Below the pieces are notes generated by a model. The model saw nothing but the letters and a program-made list of their open reading frames with translations, made no database searches and was not told the DNA's origin. A DNA stretch of 64,000 nt. Source: DTU072 sp050309775. GTDB taxonomy: Bacteria > Bacillota > Clostridia > Christensenellales > DTU072. Shown piece by piece: positions 17,446-25,097 of this stretch. The stretch spans positions 1-64,000 of the forward strand of contig JBNRMV010000002.1 in assembly GCA_050309775.1 (NCBI GenBank). Direction: 5' to 3'. Position numbers and translations under genes: made by a program. Numbering within the stretch: position 1 is the stretch's first letter; each line of letters opens with the position of its first letter.

Positions 17446-18750
17446 TTGGGAACCGGCAAATCAGCAGTGACAATCTCTGTATCAGGAGCATTGTTCGAAA
17501 AAGGAAGAATTAAGCGCTTACTCATAGTCTGTCCGAAATCAATCGTAGGCGTGTGGGAGAGTGAATACGAGAAATTCGCCGACTACGAACACAGCTTAGT
17601 TGTCTTAGAGGGCGGCAGCGGAAAGAAAGCAGAAACGCTTAAAAGAATGAATGGTAATGGGCTACAGATTGTAGTAGTCAACTACGAAAGCGCATGGCGA
17701 CTAGAGTCAGATATAGCAAGGTGGAAACCCGACATGATCGTATGTGATGAGTCATCAAAGATTAAGAACCCGCAAGCTAAGCAAAGCAAGGCTCTGCACA
17801 GGCTCGGCAAACAAACACAGTTTAATATGATTCTGACAGGAACGCCAATAACAAACAACCCGTTGGACTTCTACTCGCAATACCGCTTTCTAGACGAAAG
17901 CATATTCGGCTCAAGTTTCTATAGTTTCCGAGCGAGGTACGCAATCATCGGCGGGTACGGTAACCATCAGATTATAGGCTATCGGAATATGACGGAACTA
18001 GTGGAAAAGGCTCATAGCGTAGCGTTCCGTGTTCGTCTGGACGAGGCTGTAGATCTTCCGCCTTACATAGATGAAACGAGATTCGTATCACTAGAGCCAA
18101 AGGCAAAGGCAATCTATGAAGCTATAGACAAAGAGTCATACGCAGAACTCACAGCAGGCGAGATAACAACACGAAATGTTCTGACAAGGCTCTTAAGGCT
18201 CAGTCAATGTACAGGCGGCTTCATAAGGCCAGATGCTGACGAAACAGTACAAGCTGTGAGCAAAGCCAAGCTGAACGCATTGGATGACATCTTAGAAGAA
18301 TGCGAAGAGCAGAACAAAAAAGTGGTGGTATTCGCAAGGTTCATCCCGGAGATAGAGGCAATTGAAAAACTGCTAAGGTCTAGGAGAACTGACTATGCGA
18401 TCATACACGGCTCAATTACAGACAGGGCTGAACAAGTAGAAAGATTCCAGACCGATCCTAACTGCAAGGTGTTCGTAGGACAGCTACAAACGACAGGAAT
18501 GGGGTTAACTCTGACAGCGGCGAGCGTAGCGGTGTACTACTCACTCGACTACAGTTATGCGAACTATCAACAGTCTAGAGCAAGAATTCACCGTATCGGA
18601 CAGACCCAAAAGACGCTGTACATACACCTTGTGGCAAAGGACACGGTTGACAGCAAAATCATGGAAGCGCTAAGGCAAAAAGGCGACACTGCAAAACTCT
18701 TGGTCGATGAGTGGCGCAAACTCAAAGGCGAGGACATCAACACAATATAA
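17446..18750 (+). CDS. SNF2-family DEAD-like helicase, C-terminal part beginning at Walker A
   Basis: 434 aa if read from the TTG at 17446. Motif I GTGKSAVTI starts at residue 2. Motif Ia LLIVCPKSIVGVW, DEAH-equivalent VCDESSKIKN near 100, motif III LTGTPITNNP, and helicase C-domain motifs KVVVFARF, GMGLTLTAASV and QSRARIHRIGQTQ follow. These phage helicases act in replication or recombination. The start is suspect because the normal protein continues from the fragments at 16653 and 17394 through the same Walker A. No ribosome site precedes 17446. The helicase is probably inactive, unless a shortened protein is made from an internal start. Confidence 0.8.
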   Translation: MGTGKSAVTISVSGALFEKGRIKRLLIVCPKSIVGVWESEYEKFADYEHSLVVLEGGSGKKAETLKRMNGNGLQIVVVNYESAWRLESDIARWKPDMIVCDESSKIKNPQAKQSKALHRLGKQTQFNMILTGTPITNNPLDFYSQYRFLDESIFGSSFYSFRARYAIIGGYGNHQIIGYRNMTELVEKAHSVAFRVRLDEAVDLPPYIDETRFVSLEPKAKAIYEAIDKESYAELTAGEITTRNVLTRLLRLSQCTGGFIRPDADETVQAVSKAKLNALDDILEECEEQNKKVVVFARFIPEIEAIEKLLRSRRTDYAIIHGSITDRAEQVERFQTDPNCKVFVGQLQTTGMGLTLTAASVAVYYSLDYSYANYQQSRARIHRIGQTQKTLYIHLVAKDTVDSKIMEALRQKGDTAKLLVDEWRKLKGEDINTI

Positions 18751-18773
18751 CAAATTAAATGGAGGTATTAGTA

Positions 18774-19202
18774 ATGGAAGTAAACAAGAGAAATGAGCTG
18801 CTTGAGTTCCTAGTTGAGCTAAGGGATAGGAAAGCGGAACTTGATAGCAAGCAAAAGGCGCTTAGCGCAGAAATTGAAAGCGTTGAGAGCGAACTTATCA
18901 CAGATATGTTAGAGAGTGAGGACGCATCATTCAACCATAAGGGAATAACCTGCAGCCTTGTTCAGAGGGAGTTTGTATCACCAGAGCAGGAGCGTAAAGG
19001 CGATCTGTGGGCGGTGATGAAACAAAATGGCTTTGAGGACTTGTTCACAATAAACAGCCAAACGCTGTCAGGTACGGTAAAAGACCTTAAAGCAAACAAC
19101 GATGACCAACTCCCCGAATGGCTGGACGGATTGGTCAAGATAACAGAAAAGCCAAGCATACGCCTGTCAAAAGGCAAAAGAGTCAACAGACAAAACTATT
19201 AA
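18774..19202 (+). CDS. Coiled-coil phage protein, unknown function
   Basis: 142 aa from the ATG at 18774, 8 bases after GGAGG; the in-frame ATG at 18759 overlaps the ribosome site and is less likely. Residues 5-50 form a charged coiled coil and the remainder is globular. It is placed between the helicase and the cysteine-rich protein in the replication cluster. Size and coiled coil loosely recall Gam-type nuclease inhibitors, but no specific signature is visible. Confidence 0.6.
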   Translation: MEVNKRNELLEFLVELRDRKAELDSKQKALSAEIESVESELITDMLESEDASFNHKGITCSLVQREFVSPEQERKGDLWAVMKQNGFEDLFTINSQTLSGTVKDLKANNDDQLPEWLDGLVKITEKPSIRLSKGKRVNRQNY

Positions 19203-19220
19203 TAAGGAGATATATAAAAG

Positions 19221-19952
19221 ATGGATAACAAGAACAAAGAATTAGTAACAACAGCAGTAAACGAAGTAGCAGAGAGTAAAAGCGGGTATATGACAGCGGG
19301 CGCAAACCTAGCGGCATTGTTCGCAGAGGAAATGGACGGTCTAACCCTATCATTCGACCGTATTAAGGTGCCGGCGGGCGGCGGACTGGCTTTTGAGGTG
19401 CCGGGCGATAATCCCGACAGTCCAGACATGGCAAAGGAAGTCAAGGCGGTCATTCTCTATCATCACCCCGTTCATAGCTACTACAAAGAAAAGTACACAG
19501 GCGGCAATGAAGCCCCGGACTGCGGCTCTATTAATGGACATAACGGTATTGATACAGAAACAGGCGAAATCAAGGATTGTAAAGACTGTCCATACAACAA
19601 ATTCGGTAGCGGTGAGAACGGCGGTAAGGCGTGTAAGCAGAAACGCAGAGTCTATATCTTGAGAGAAAACGAGTCACTACCTATCATCTTAAGCTTACCT
19701 ACAGGTAGTCTTGCAGACTTTTCAAAGTACATAATGCGACTACTATCCAAAGGTAAAAAGTCCAACACAGTTGTGACAAAGTTCACTCTTAAGAAAGCGC
19801 AGAATGCGGGCGGTATCAACTACAGCCAAGTGGTATGCGTAATGGACAGGGAACTAACCGCCACAGAAAAGACAGCGATTGAAGGCATATCTGAACAAGT
19901 AAAGAAATTTGCAGGCAATGTCGGATTCGCTGAAACAGAATCAGAAGAATAA
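19221..19952 (+). CDS. Phage protein with four-cysteine cluster, possible ssDNA-binding role
   Basis: 243 aa. A central cysteine cluster (C at about residues 96, 114 and 117, and CKQKRR near 132) resembles a zinc site; the N-terminal part contains GGGLAFEVPG. The C-terminal tail is acidic (ETESEE), a feature of single-stranded DNA-binding proteins that recruit partners. Genes of this kind sit between SNF2 helicase and primase genes in Clostridia phages. The binding role is inference from tail and context; the family is not recognised. Confidence 0.5.
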   Translation: MDNKNKELVTTAVNEVAESKSGYMTAGANLAALFAEEMDGLTLSFDRIKVPAGGGLAFEVPGDNPDSPDMAKEVKAVILYHHPVHSYYKEKYTGGNEAPDCGSINGHNGIDTETGEIKDCKDCPYNKFGSGENGGKACKQKRRVYILRENESLPIILSLPTGSLADFSKYIMRLLSKGKKSNTVVTKFTLKKAQNAGGINYSQVVCVMDRELTATEKTAIEGISEQVKKFAGNVGFAETESEE

Positions 19953-20027
19953 CAGAAGTTCACCCTGAGGCGGTAGGAGAGAAACTTGCCGCCAAAGGGA
20001 ATCTGTCCTTAAGCATAGGAGGTCTAT

Positions 20028-20441
20028 ATGATAACGATAATAGTATACAAGCATCAACAAGGGAAACCAAATAGCGGAAACAAGAACCCTAAACTTTCAG
20101 AAAAGCAACCACCAACAAAATTGGTGTATATCTGCTCACCGCTCAAAGGCGACATAGAACCTAACAGAGCAAAGGCAAGAATATACTGCCGCTTTGCATT
20201 CAATAAAGGTTATCTACCAGTCGCTCCTCACATCTACTTTACGCAGTTTCTTAATGAGCATAACAAAGAAGAAAGAGCGGCAGGGCTAAAGTACTGCTTA
20301 GAGATAGTAAGGCAATACAAGCAGCTCTGGGTATTCGGCGAACGCATATCTGAAGGAATGAAAGCTGAGATCGCACTCGCTAAAGAACTCAGGCTACCAA
20401 TCCGCTACTTTGATAGCGATATGGAGGAGACAAGTGTCTGA
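20028..20441 (+). CDS. DUF4406-like nucleoside deoxyribosyltransferase-fold protein
   Basis: 137 aa. KLVYICSPLKGDIEPNRAKA (about residues 32-51), APHIYFTQFL and LWVFGERISEGMKAEIALA fit the DUF4406/nucleoside 2-deoxyribosyltransferase-like fold often found in phage replication clusters. The substrate is unknown; a nucleotide-related reaction is plausible from the family. It has a good AGGAGG site and overlaps the start of the primase gene by 8 bases, so the two are translationally linked. Confidence 0.7.
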   Translation: MITIIVYKHQQGKPNSGNKNPKLSEKQPPTKLVYICSPLKGDIEPNRAKARIYCRFAFNKGYLPVAPHIYFTQFLNEHNKEERAAGLKYCLEIVRQYKQLWVFGERISEGMKAEIALAKELRLPIRYFDSDMEETSV

Positions 20442-22431
20442 CAACATATTCGAAAAAGTTAAGACAACGGCGAGCATTACCCAAGTTGTTGAACGATTTG
20501 GAGGACTGAAATTAAACCGTAGTCATATGGCGTGTTGCCCCTTTCATTCAGAGAAGAACCCATCTTTTTCAGTTAAGGAAAGCGAGGGCATATTCAAATG
20601 CTTTTCGTGCGGTGAAAGTGGAGATGCAATAGACTTTGTTTCAAAGATTAGAGGCATAGAGGGTTTAGAGGCGGCAAAGCTGATTGCAGAAATGTACGGC
20701 ATAAAGGATACAGCAAGCGAAGGCAAGCAAAAAATAACGCCAAAAGCTAACAAGACTATTACATCAAAGCAAGGAATAACAGACTACATAAAGGCTTGTA
20801 TCGCAGATATAGGCAAGACTGATTATTTCTTACATAGAGGACTAAGCCAAGAAACAATTAAGAAGTTTAAGCTAGGCTATGACGAAAAGAAAGGGTGCGT
20901 TGTAATACCATATTCTTCAAAGCTGGATTACTATCAGACAAGGTCTATAGAAAGCAAGGAGTTCAGAAAACCCCCATCAAGCGATGCAGGAGCAGAACCT
21001 CTCTGGAATGCAAAAGCGCTTACAGCAAGCAACACGGTATTTATAGTAGAAAGTCCTATCTGCGCAATGAGCATTATGCAGTGTGGAGGTGTAGCGATAG
21101 CGCTTTGCGGTACAGGTGGAATCAACAAGCTACTAGCTGAGATAAAGACAAAGAAAAATAAGTGCGCTTTTATTCTTTGTATGGATAACGATGAACCAGG
21201 TCAGAAAGCGCAACATGAATTAGCAAATCAGTTGTTTGAGTTAAATATTAAGTTTATTCCATACAACATTGCAGACGAATGCAAAGACGCAAACGAGCTA
21301 TTGATGAAAGACTCTAAACAGCTAGAATCAAATATCAAAGCAGCGGTGCTTGAACTCAGAAAACACTATATTACCGAGAAAGATAGCTTTGATGCATACG
21401 AACTTGTGAGTGAAACATTAGCGCCAGTTGTATGGATCGTAGAGAATCTATTGCCAACAGGACTTGCAATGCTATGCGCTCCATCAAAGTACGGCAAGTC
21501 ATGGATGGTGTTGCAATTATGCCTAGCGGTAGCAGAGGGCAATTCATTTCTAAACTTTAAGTCAGTACAATGCGGCAGTCTTTATTACGCTTTAGAAGAC
21601 GGTAAAACAAGATTACAGGATAGGCTTAAAAAAATGCTGAAAGGCAAATCGGCTCCTCGTAGCGTCCGATTTGCAATAAAGGCTGATTCTCTAGAAACAG
21701 GATTACTAAACAAGATAGAGGAAGAACTCAAGGCTTTTCCCGACATTAAGCTTGTTATCATTGACACACTGCAAAAGGTACGAGGCAAGATGTCAAAGGA
21801 CGATACTCTCTACGGCAATGAATACAGACAAATGGCCGCCGTAAAAGAATTCGCCGATAAGAATAAAATCTGTATGCTGTTTGTTCATCACCTTAGAAAG
21901 ATGGTTGATGACTCGGATGTATTTAATATGATATCAGGCAGTACGGCTTTGATGGGAGCAGCAGATACCATACTCATTCTATCAAAGAAAAAGCGTAATG
22001 ACGAATCTGCAAAACTATCATCAACGGGTCGTGATATTCAGCAATGCGAACTTGTAGTAGCTTTTGATAAATCCAAATATAGATGGGAAGTTGAAGGTAC
22101 AGCAGAAGAAGTAGCGGCAAGGCGGGAACTCGAAGAATATGAATCTAACATCTATATCCTTACCATAAAGGAGCTTGTAAAGCGCAATCCAATAAATGGT
22201 TGGAGCGGTTCAGCGCAAGACCTTATGAAAGCAGTGTACGATGTGACTGGAAAAACGGTTGTAGATTCTACTCAGTCAATAGGAAAGCAGCTACTTAAGT
22301 ATTCCACTAGGCTTTATTACGATGACATTGAGCATAAAACCACTAGGTCAGGATCATCTCGAAAGCATACCTTTAAGAAGAGATTAGTTCTGCCACCTTA
22401 TTTTCAGGGGACGATATATGACAAAGACTAA
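20434..22431 (+). CDS. Bifunctional DNA primase-helicase
   Basis: 665 aa from GTG at 20434 (GGAGGA upstream). CHC2-type zinc finger with CCPFHSEKNPSFSV and CFSCGESGDAI at about residues 33-68; TOPRIM-like segment with MDNDEPGQKA near 250; RepA/DnaB-like ATPase with Walker A APSKYGKSW near 349, Walker B LVIIDT near 440 and FVHHLRK. It makes primers and unwinds DNA at the phage fork. The last gene before the repeat-rich segment at 22438-22569. A longer frame from 20410 would begin inside the upstream gene without a ribosome site. Confidence 0.9.
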   Translation: MSDNIFEKVKTTASITQVVERFGGLKLNRSHMACCPFHSEKNPSFSVKESEGIFKCFSCGESGDAIDFVSKIRGIEGLEAAKLIAEMYGIKDTASEGKQKITPKANKTITSKQGITDYIKACIADIGKTDYFLHRGLSQETIKKFKLGYDEKKGCVVIPYSSKLDYYQTRSIESKEFRKPPSSDAGAEPLWNAKALTASNTVFIVESPICAMSIMQCGGVAIALCGTGGINKLLAEIKTKKNKCAFILCMDNDEPGQKAQHELANQLFELNIKFIPYNIADECKDANELLMKDSKQLESNIKAAVLELRKHYITEKDSFDAYELVSETLAPVVWIVENLLPTGLAMLCAPSKYGKSWMVLQLCLAVAEGNSFLNFKSVQCGSLYYALEDGKTRLQDRLKKMLKGKSAPRSVRFAIKADSLETGLLNKIEEELKAFPDIKLVIIDTLQKVRGKMSKDDTLYGNEYRQMAAVKEFADKNKICMLFVHHLRKMVDDSDVFNMISGSTALMGAADTILILSKKKRNDESAKLSSTGRDIQQCELVVAFDKSKYRWEVEGTAEEVAARRELEEYESNIYILTIKELVKRNPINGWSGSAQDLMKAVYDVTGKTVVDSTQSIGKQLLKYSTRLYYDDIEHKTTRSGSSRKHTFKKRLVLPPYFQGTIYDKD

Positions 22432-22437
22432 AACAAT

Positions 22438-22569
22438 TGTCACCTATATAAAACCATATGTCACACATGTCATATATGTCACCTATATAAAAATAGTCCC
22501 TATGCGACTGGAAGTTAATGTCATTTTTAATTATATGTACCTTAGTGACATGTGTGACATATATGACAT
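22438..22569 (+). repeat. TGTCA-rich direct and inverted repeats, possible origin or operator
   Basis: TGTCACCTATATAAAA occurs twice as a direct repeat (22438-22453 and 22477-22492). A 25-base block rich in TGTCA/TGACA at 22458-22482 reappears in inverted, permuted form at 22545-22569. The segment separates the primase-helicase gene from the VRR nuclease gene. Iterons beside a primase gene are typical of phage origins; an operator for an early repressor is the alternative. Confidence 0.55.
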
Positions 22570-22593
22570 TAGTTTTTTATAGGAGAAAACGAA

Positions 22594-22881
22594 ATGAAAG
22601 AAAAAGATATAATAGCAGCCATTAAAGAATATTTAAAGACCATAAATAACTGCTTTTACTGGAAAGAACATGGCGGGCAGTATGGTGTAGCGGGTATACC
22701 CGATATTATCGTCTGTTATAGGGGAAGATTTATTGCATTCGAATGCAAAGTAGGAAATAAACAACCAACCGTATTACAGGCGGTAACGATAAGAAAAATA
22801 ATAAAGGCTGGTGGCTATGCTTTGGTAGTGCGAACCGTGGAAGAAGTAAAGCAAGTTATTGAGGCATTCAGCAAGGAGTAA
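22594..22881 (+). CDS. VRR-NUC family nuclease
   Basis: 95 aa, complete for the stand-alone phage form. GVAGIPDIIVCYRGRFIAFE contains the catalytic Asp of GIPD and the Glu of the following FECKVG motif (about residues 35-55), the PD-(D/E)xK core of VRR-NUC enzymes. These cut branched DNA and occur with SNF2 helicases in phage replication modules, as here. AGGAG site 9 bases before the ATG. Confidence 0.9.
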   Translation: MKEKDIIAAIKEYLKTINNCFYWKEHGGQYGVAGIPDIIVCYRGRFIAFECKVGNKQPTVLQAVTIRKIIKAGGYALVVRTVEEVKQVIEAFSKE

Positions 22882-22886
22882 TGTAT

Positions 22887-23474
22887 ATGAGCAAAGAAAT
22901 ATTAATACATAAGATTAATATAACCGATGAGGCCAAGTACGATGTAAGGGAGTGTTTGGACATACAAGATTTTAATTGGAGTGAATTGAAAACCGAGGTT
23001 GAGGAGTATATAACTCATCAAACAAAAGAAAACCGAATTCCGTGGTGGGGATATTTCCGTTGTAAGTACTATGATGAAGGCAATGATAAGATGCTGATGC
23101 TGTTCTTCTACAAGGGTGAAAGACTGAGTGTAATGCAGTTTTGGAATTTGGCTGGAATATGTCTGGCTGAGGACTGGACTCAAGATGTTGAAGATGATGG
23201 TGAGATACGCAATTGGCTAAAATGTAGAGTAACTGATTTGCCCGAAGATCAAGACTGGGTAATAGCAAACAGGGTAAATAGAATAATAAAAGAAACAAAT
23301 AAGACAAAATACGAAGAAGTCCTAAAGGAGGTGCTTAATGAATTTAACTGTGAGCGAGATAAAGAAGTTGCTGAACAAGTGGCATTTCTACAAAGCTACT
23401 ATTTTGAGTTCAGCGGAATGTCCATTAAAGCAAAAGTTAGAAGCAGTAGAAAGAGCGGTAAATCATTTAGATGA
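22887..23474 (+). CDS. Unrecognised phage protein overlapping the next gene
   Basis: 195 aa, starting at the ATG at 22887 (AAGGAG eight bases upstream; the ATG at 22881 is too close to it). Acidic and tryptophan-rich in the first 100 residues, with a basic end (KAKVRSSRKSGKSFR). No family recognised. Its last 137 bases overlap the following regulator gene in another frame. Its real functional end may therefore be near residue 150 and the tail may be a by-product of the overlap. Confidence 0.6.
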   Translation: MSKEILIHKINITDEAKYDVRECLDIQDFNWSELKTEVEEYITHQTKENRIPWWGYFRCKYYDEGNDKMLMLFFYKGERLSVMQFWNLAGICLAEDWTQDVEDDGEIRNWLKCRVTDLPEDQDWVIANRVNRIIKETNKTKYEEVLKEVLNEFNCERDKEVAEQVAFLQSYYFEFSGMSIKAKVRSSRKSGKSFR

Positions 23475-23643
23475 TATAAGTAAAGCCATTATTGAAATGC
23501 GATACTTTAAGAGAATGGAAATGGATGTGGTTGCCAAACATGTATATATGACAAGGCAAGGTGTGTATAAAAGGTTAAACAAATCGTATTCGGAAATGGT
23601 TTATTTCATTCGAAACACTACTAAAAGTTGTGAAAACTACTAA
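23338..23643 (+). CDS. ArpU/sigma-like late transcription regulator
   Basis: 101 aa with a helix-turn-helix of sigma-70 region 4 type near residues 60-90 (MDVVAKHVYMTRQGVYKRLNKSY). Proteins of this size and position, last in the early operon and just before the terminase genes, are the ArpU/RinA-type activators that switch on late genes in Firmicutes phages. A strong AAGGAGG site precedes the ATG. The putative late promoter follows at 23656-23709. Confidence 0.7.
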   Translation: MNLTVSEIKKLLNKWHFYKATILSSAECPLKQKLEAVERAVNHLDDISKAIIEMRYFKRMEMDVVAKHVYMTRQGVYKRLNKSYSEMVYFIRNTTKSCENY

Positions 23644-23655
23644 AAACTTAAAACT

Positions 23656-23709
23656 GTATACAAAGTTTACACGGTGTATACCAAGAATCAACCAAATCCG
23701 AGTTATAAT
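23656..23709 (+). promoter_or_regulatory. Candidate late-gene promoter with paired GTATAC sites
   Basis: Two GTATAC palindromes (23656-23661 and 23676-23681) are exactly 20 bases apart, two helical turns, followed by TATAAT at 23704-23709 without a consensus -35 box. This is the layout of an activator-dependent promoter, placed directly after the ArpU-like gene. Role inferred. Confidence 0.45.
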
Positions 23710-23796
23710 AGAAAGTAGGGAGATAAATATCCAACACGGCAAGAAAGAGAGAGTACGGCTCAAAATAGAATCCATAAGGATAAGCATAACAGCATA

Positions 23797-23822
23797 AGGG
23801 AGCGGCAGACCGCTCTCTTTTC
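23797..23822 (+). terminator. Intrinsic terminator ahead of the packaging genes
   Basis: GAGCGG-CAGA-CCGCTC stem (extendable by G-U pairs) followed by TCTTTT, 90 bases after the candidate late promoter. It may stop early transcripts or be bypassed by late transcription. Confidence 0.6.
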
Positions 23823-23852
23823 ATTTGCCGATAATAAAGGAAGGAACCTAAA

Positions 23853-24212
23853 ATGCCTTGGAAACCACTAAGACCCTGCCGACATCCCGGCTGTCCTAAT
23901 TTGTCAGAGCAAGCATATTGCGAGTTGCACAGAAAACAAGTAAAAGCAGATGCTAACCGTCAATATGACAAGAGCAAACGAGATAGAGAAATGTATAACT
24001 TCTATCACAGCACAGCTTGGATTAAGCTAAGGGAAATAAAGATAAAGAAAAATCCATTATGTGAAGAGTGCTACAAGCACGGACACTTGAAAAAAGCTAT
24101 TGTAGTAGACCATATACTACCCGCCAGAGAGTACCCAAGCAAGCGTCTAGATATTGACAATCTGCAAAGCCTATGCGCCGCTTGCCATAACAAAAAACAC
24201 GGTAAAGAGTAG
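23853..24212 (+). CDS. HNH endonuclease of the packaging module
   Basis: 119 aa. HNH core CEECYKHGHLKKAIVVDHIL, then NLQSLCAACHNKKH (residues about 68-115), with two zinc-binding CxxC pairs; a further Cys/His cluster is at residues 8-26. In HK97-like phages an HNH protein next to the terminase genes assists cos cleavage by the terminase. Position directly before the putative cos region and small terminase fits this. Start ATG with AAAGGAAGG upstream. Confidence 0.9.
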   Translation: MPWKPLRPCRHPGCPNLSEQAYCELHRKQVKADANRQYDKSKRDREMYNFYHSTAWIKLREIKIKKNPLCEECYKHGHLKKAIVVDHILPAREYPSKRLDIDNLQSLCAACHNKKHGKE

Positions 24213-24224
24213 CCTAAAGTCTAG

Positions 24225-24300
24225 CAAGGGGGTATCTAATATCTAGTAAATATAGCGAAATGACCGAGTGGGCAGCGTCGCGCAATATCCCCCACTTTTC
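24225..24300 (+). other. Candidate cos (packaging) region
   Basis: AAGGGGGTAT near 24228 and ATATCCCCCACTT near 24284 form an imperfect dyad around the segment GACCGAGTGGGCAGCGTCGCGC. G-runs and a sequence of this look between the HNH and small-terminase genes are typical of cos-type Firmicutes phages. Cleavage positions cannot be told. Confidence 0.5.
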
Positions 24301-24302
24301 AA

Positions 24303-24323
24303 GAGGGGTATTAACCCCTTTTC
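24303..24323 (+). terminator. Hairpin AGGGG/CCCCT with T-run
   Basis: GGGG-TATTAA-CCCC followed by TTTT. It may be a weak terminator or part of the packaging recognition region. Confidence 0.4.
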
Positions 24324-24350
24324 AAGATATTTAAGAAAACACGATAAAAC

Positions 24351-24370
24351 CGACCTTCTAGAAAAGGTCG
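24351..24370 (+). other. Perfect 7-bp hairpin upstream of small terminase
   Basis: CGACCTT-CTAGAA-AAGGTCG. No T-run follows, so a terminator is unlikely. It may be a binding site for the small terminase. Downstream, 24411-24470 holds three ACTTGAAA repeats about 25-30 bases apart, also a candidate terminase-binding pattern. Confidence 0.4.
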
Positions 24371-24476
24371 AAACCCAAATACTTGACATATTAATCAAGA
24401 TAATCAAGTTGCACTTGAAAAAAGGACTTTAAGACTTGAAAGAAAGCATATAGAAACTTGAAAAAGAGGAGGCAGA

Positions 24477-25088
24477 ATGGCAAACGGACATGGCGGAGCA
24501 AGACCAGGGTCAGGCCGTAAGAAAAAGGCGCTTTCAGAGAAAATTCTTACAGCTGGGAACGGTCATCATAAGATAACAAAATTAAAAGAACCCGAAAAAG
24601 ATAACAAGCAAGTAACAGTTTCACATATGGGCGGAAACGAGATAAAAAGCGTGAAAATGTCGGATAGCGATATTGCCGACATTACAGGAAACGATATGCC
24701 ACCTATATCCGAGTATCTAAGAAGAATGACTAAGAACACCAACGAGAACCTTGCACCGGATATTTATGAGAAGACTTGGCAATGGCTAAAGGCTCGTGGG
24801 TGCGAACACTACATAAAAAAGGAATTAATAGAACAATACGCGCTGTACATAGCGCGGTGGGTTCAATGCGAGGAAGGGATAAACACCTACGGCTTGCTGG
24901 CTAAGCACCCTACAACAGGAGCGCCGATTGCAAGTCCTTATGTTTCAATGGGTCTTAACTTTCTGAAACAAGCAAATATCATATGGGGGCAGATATTCCA
25001 AATCGTAAAGGAAAACAGTAGCGTAGCGGTTGAAGCGAACAACCCTAACGATGAACTAATGGCGCAGCTGTTAAAGGGCAAAGGATAG
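24477..25088 (+). CDS. terS: Phage terminase small subunit, P27 family
   Basis: 203 aa. The start GGARPGSGRKKKALS is the typical basic beginning of P27-type small terminases; residues 90-190 (YEKTWQWLKARG, YIARWVQCEE) are the helical core. It recognises the packaging site and loads the large subunit. AAGAGGAGG site. Unusually, its large subunit is 5 kb away, beyond modification genes. Confidence 0.9.
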   Translation: MANGHGGARPGSGRKKKALSEKILTAGNGHHKITKLKEPEKDNKQVTVSHMGGNEIKSVKMSDSDIADITGNDMPPISEYLRRMTKNTNENLAPDIYEKTWQWLKARGCEHYIKKELIEQYALYIARWVQCEEGINTYGLLAKHPTTGAPIASPYVSMGLNFLKQANIIWGQIFQIVKENSSVAVEANNPNDELMAQLLKGKG

Positions 25089-25097
25089 GAATATAAT

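Noticed and set aside
16970..17448. Group I intron carrying the HNH gene in the SNF2 helicase
   Set aside because: Helicase codons (..GVAILADM) lie between the HNH gene and the break, so the interrupted sequence cannot be restored by removing one continuous block that ends at 17448.
22438..22569. CRISPR-like repeats
   Set aside because: The repeats are only 16-25 bases, few, partly inverted and without regular unique spacers; no cas gene is nearby.
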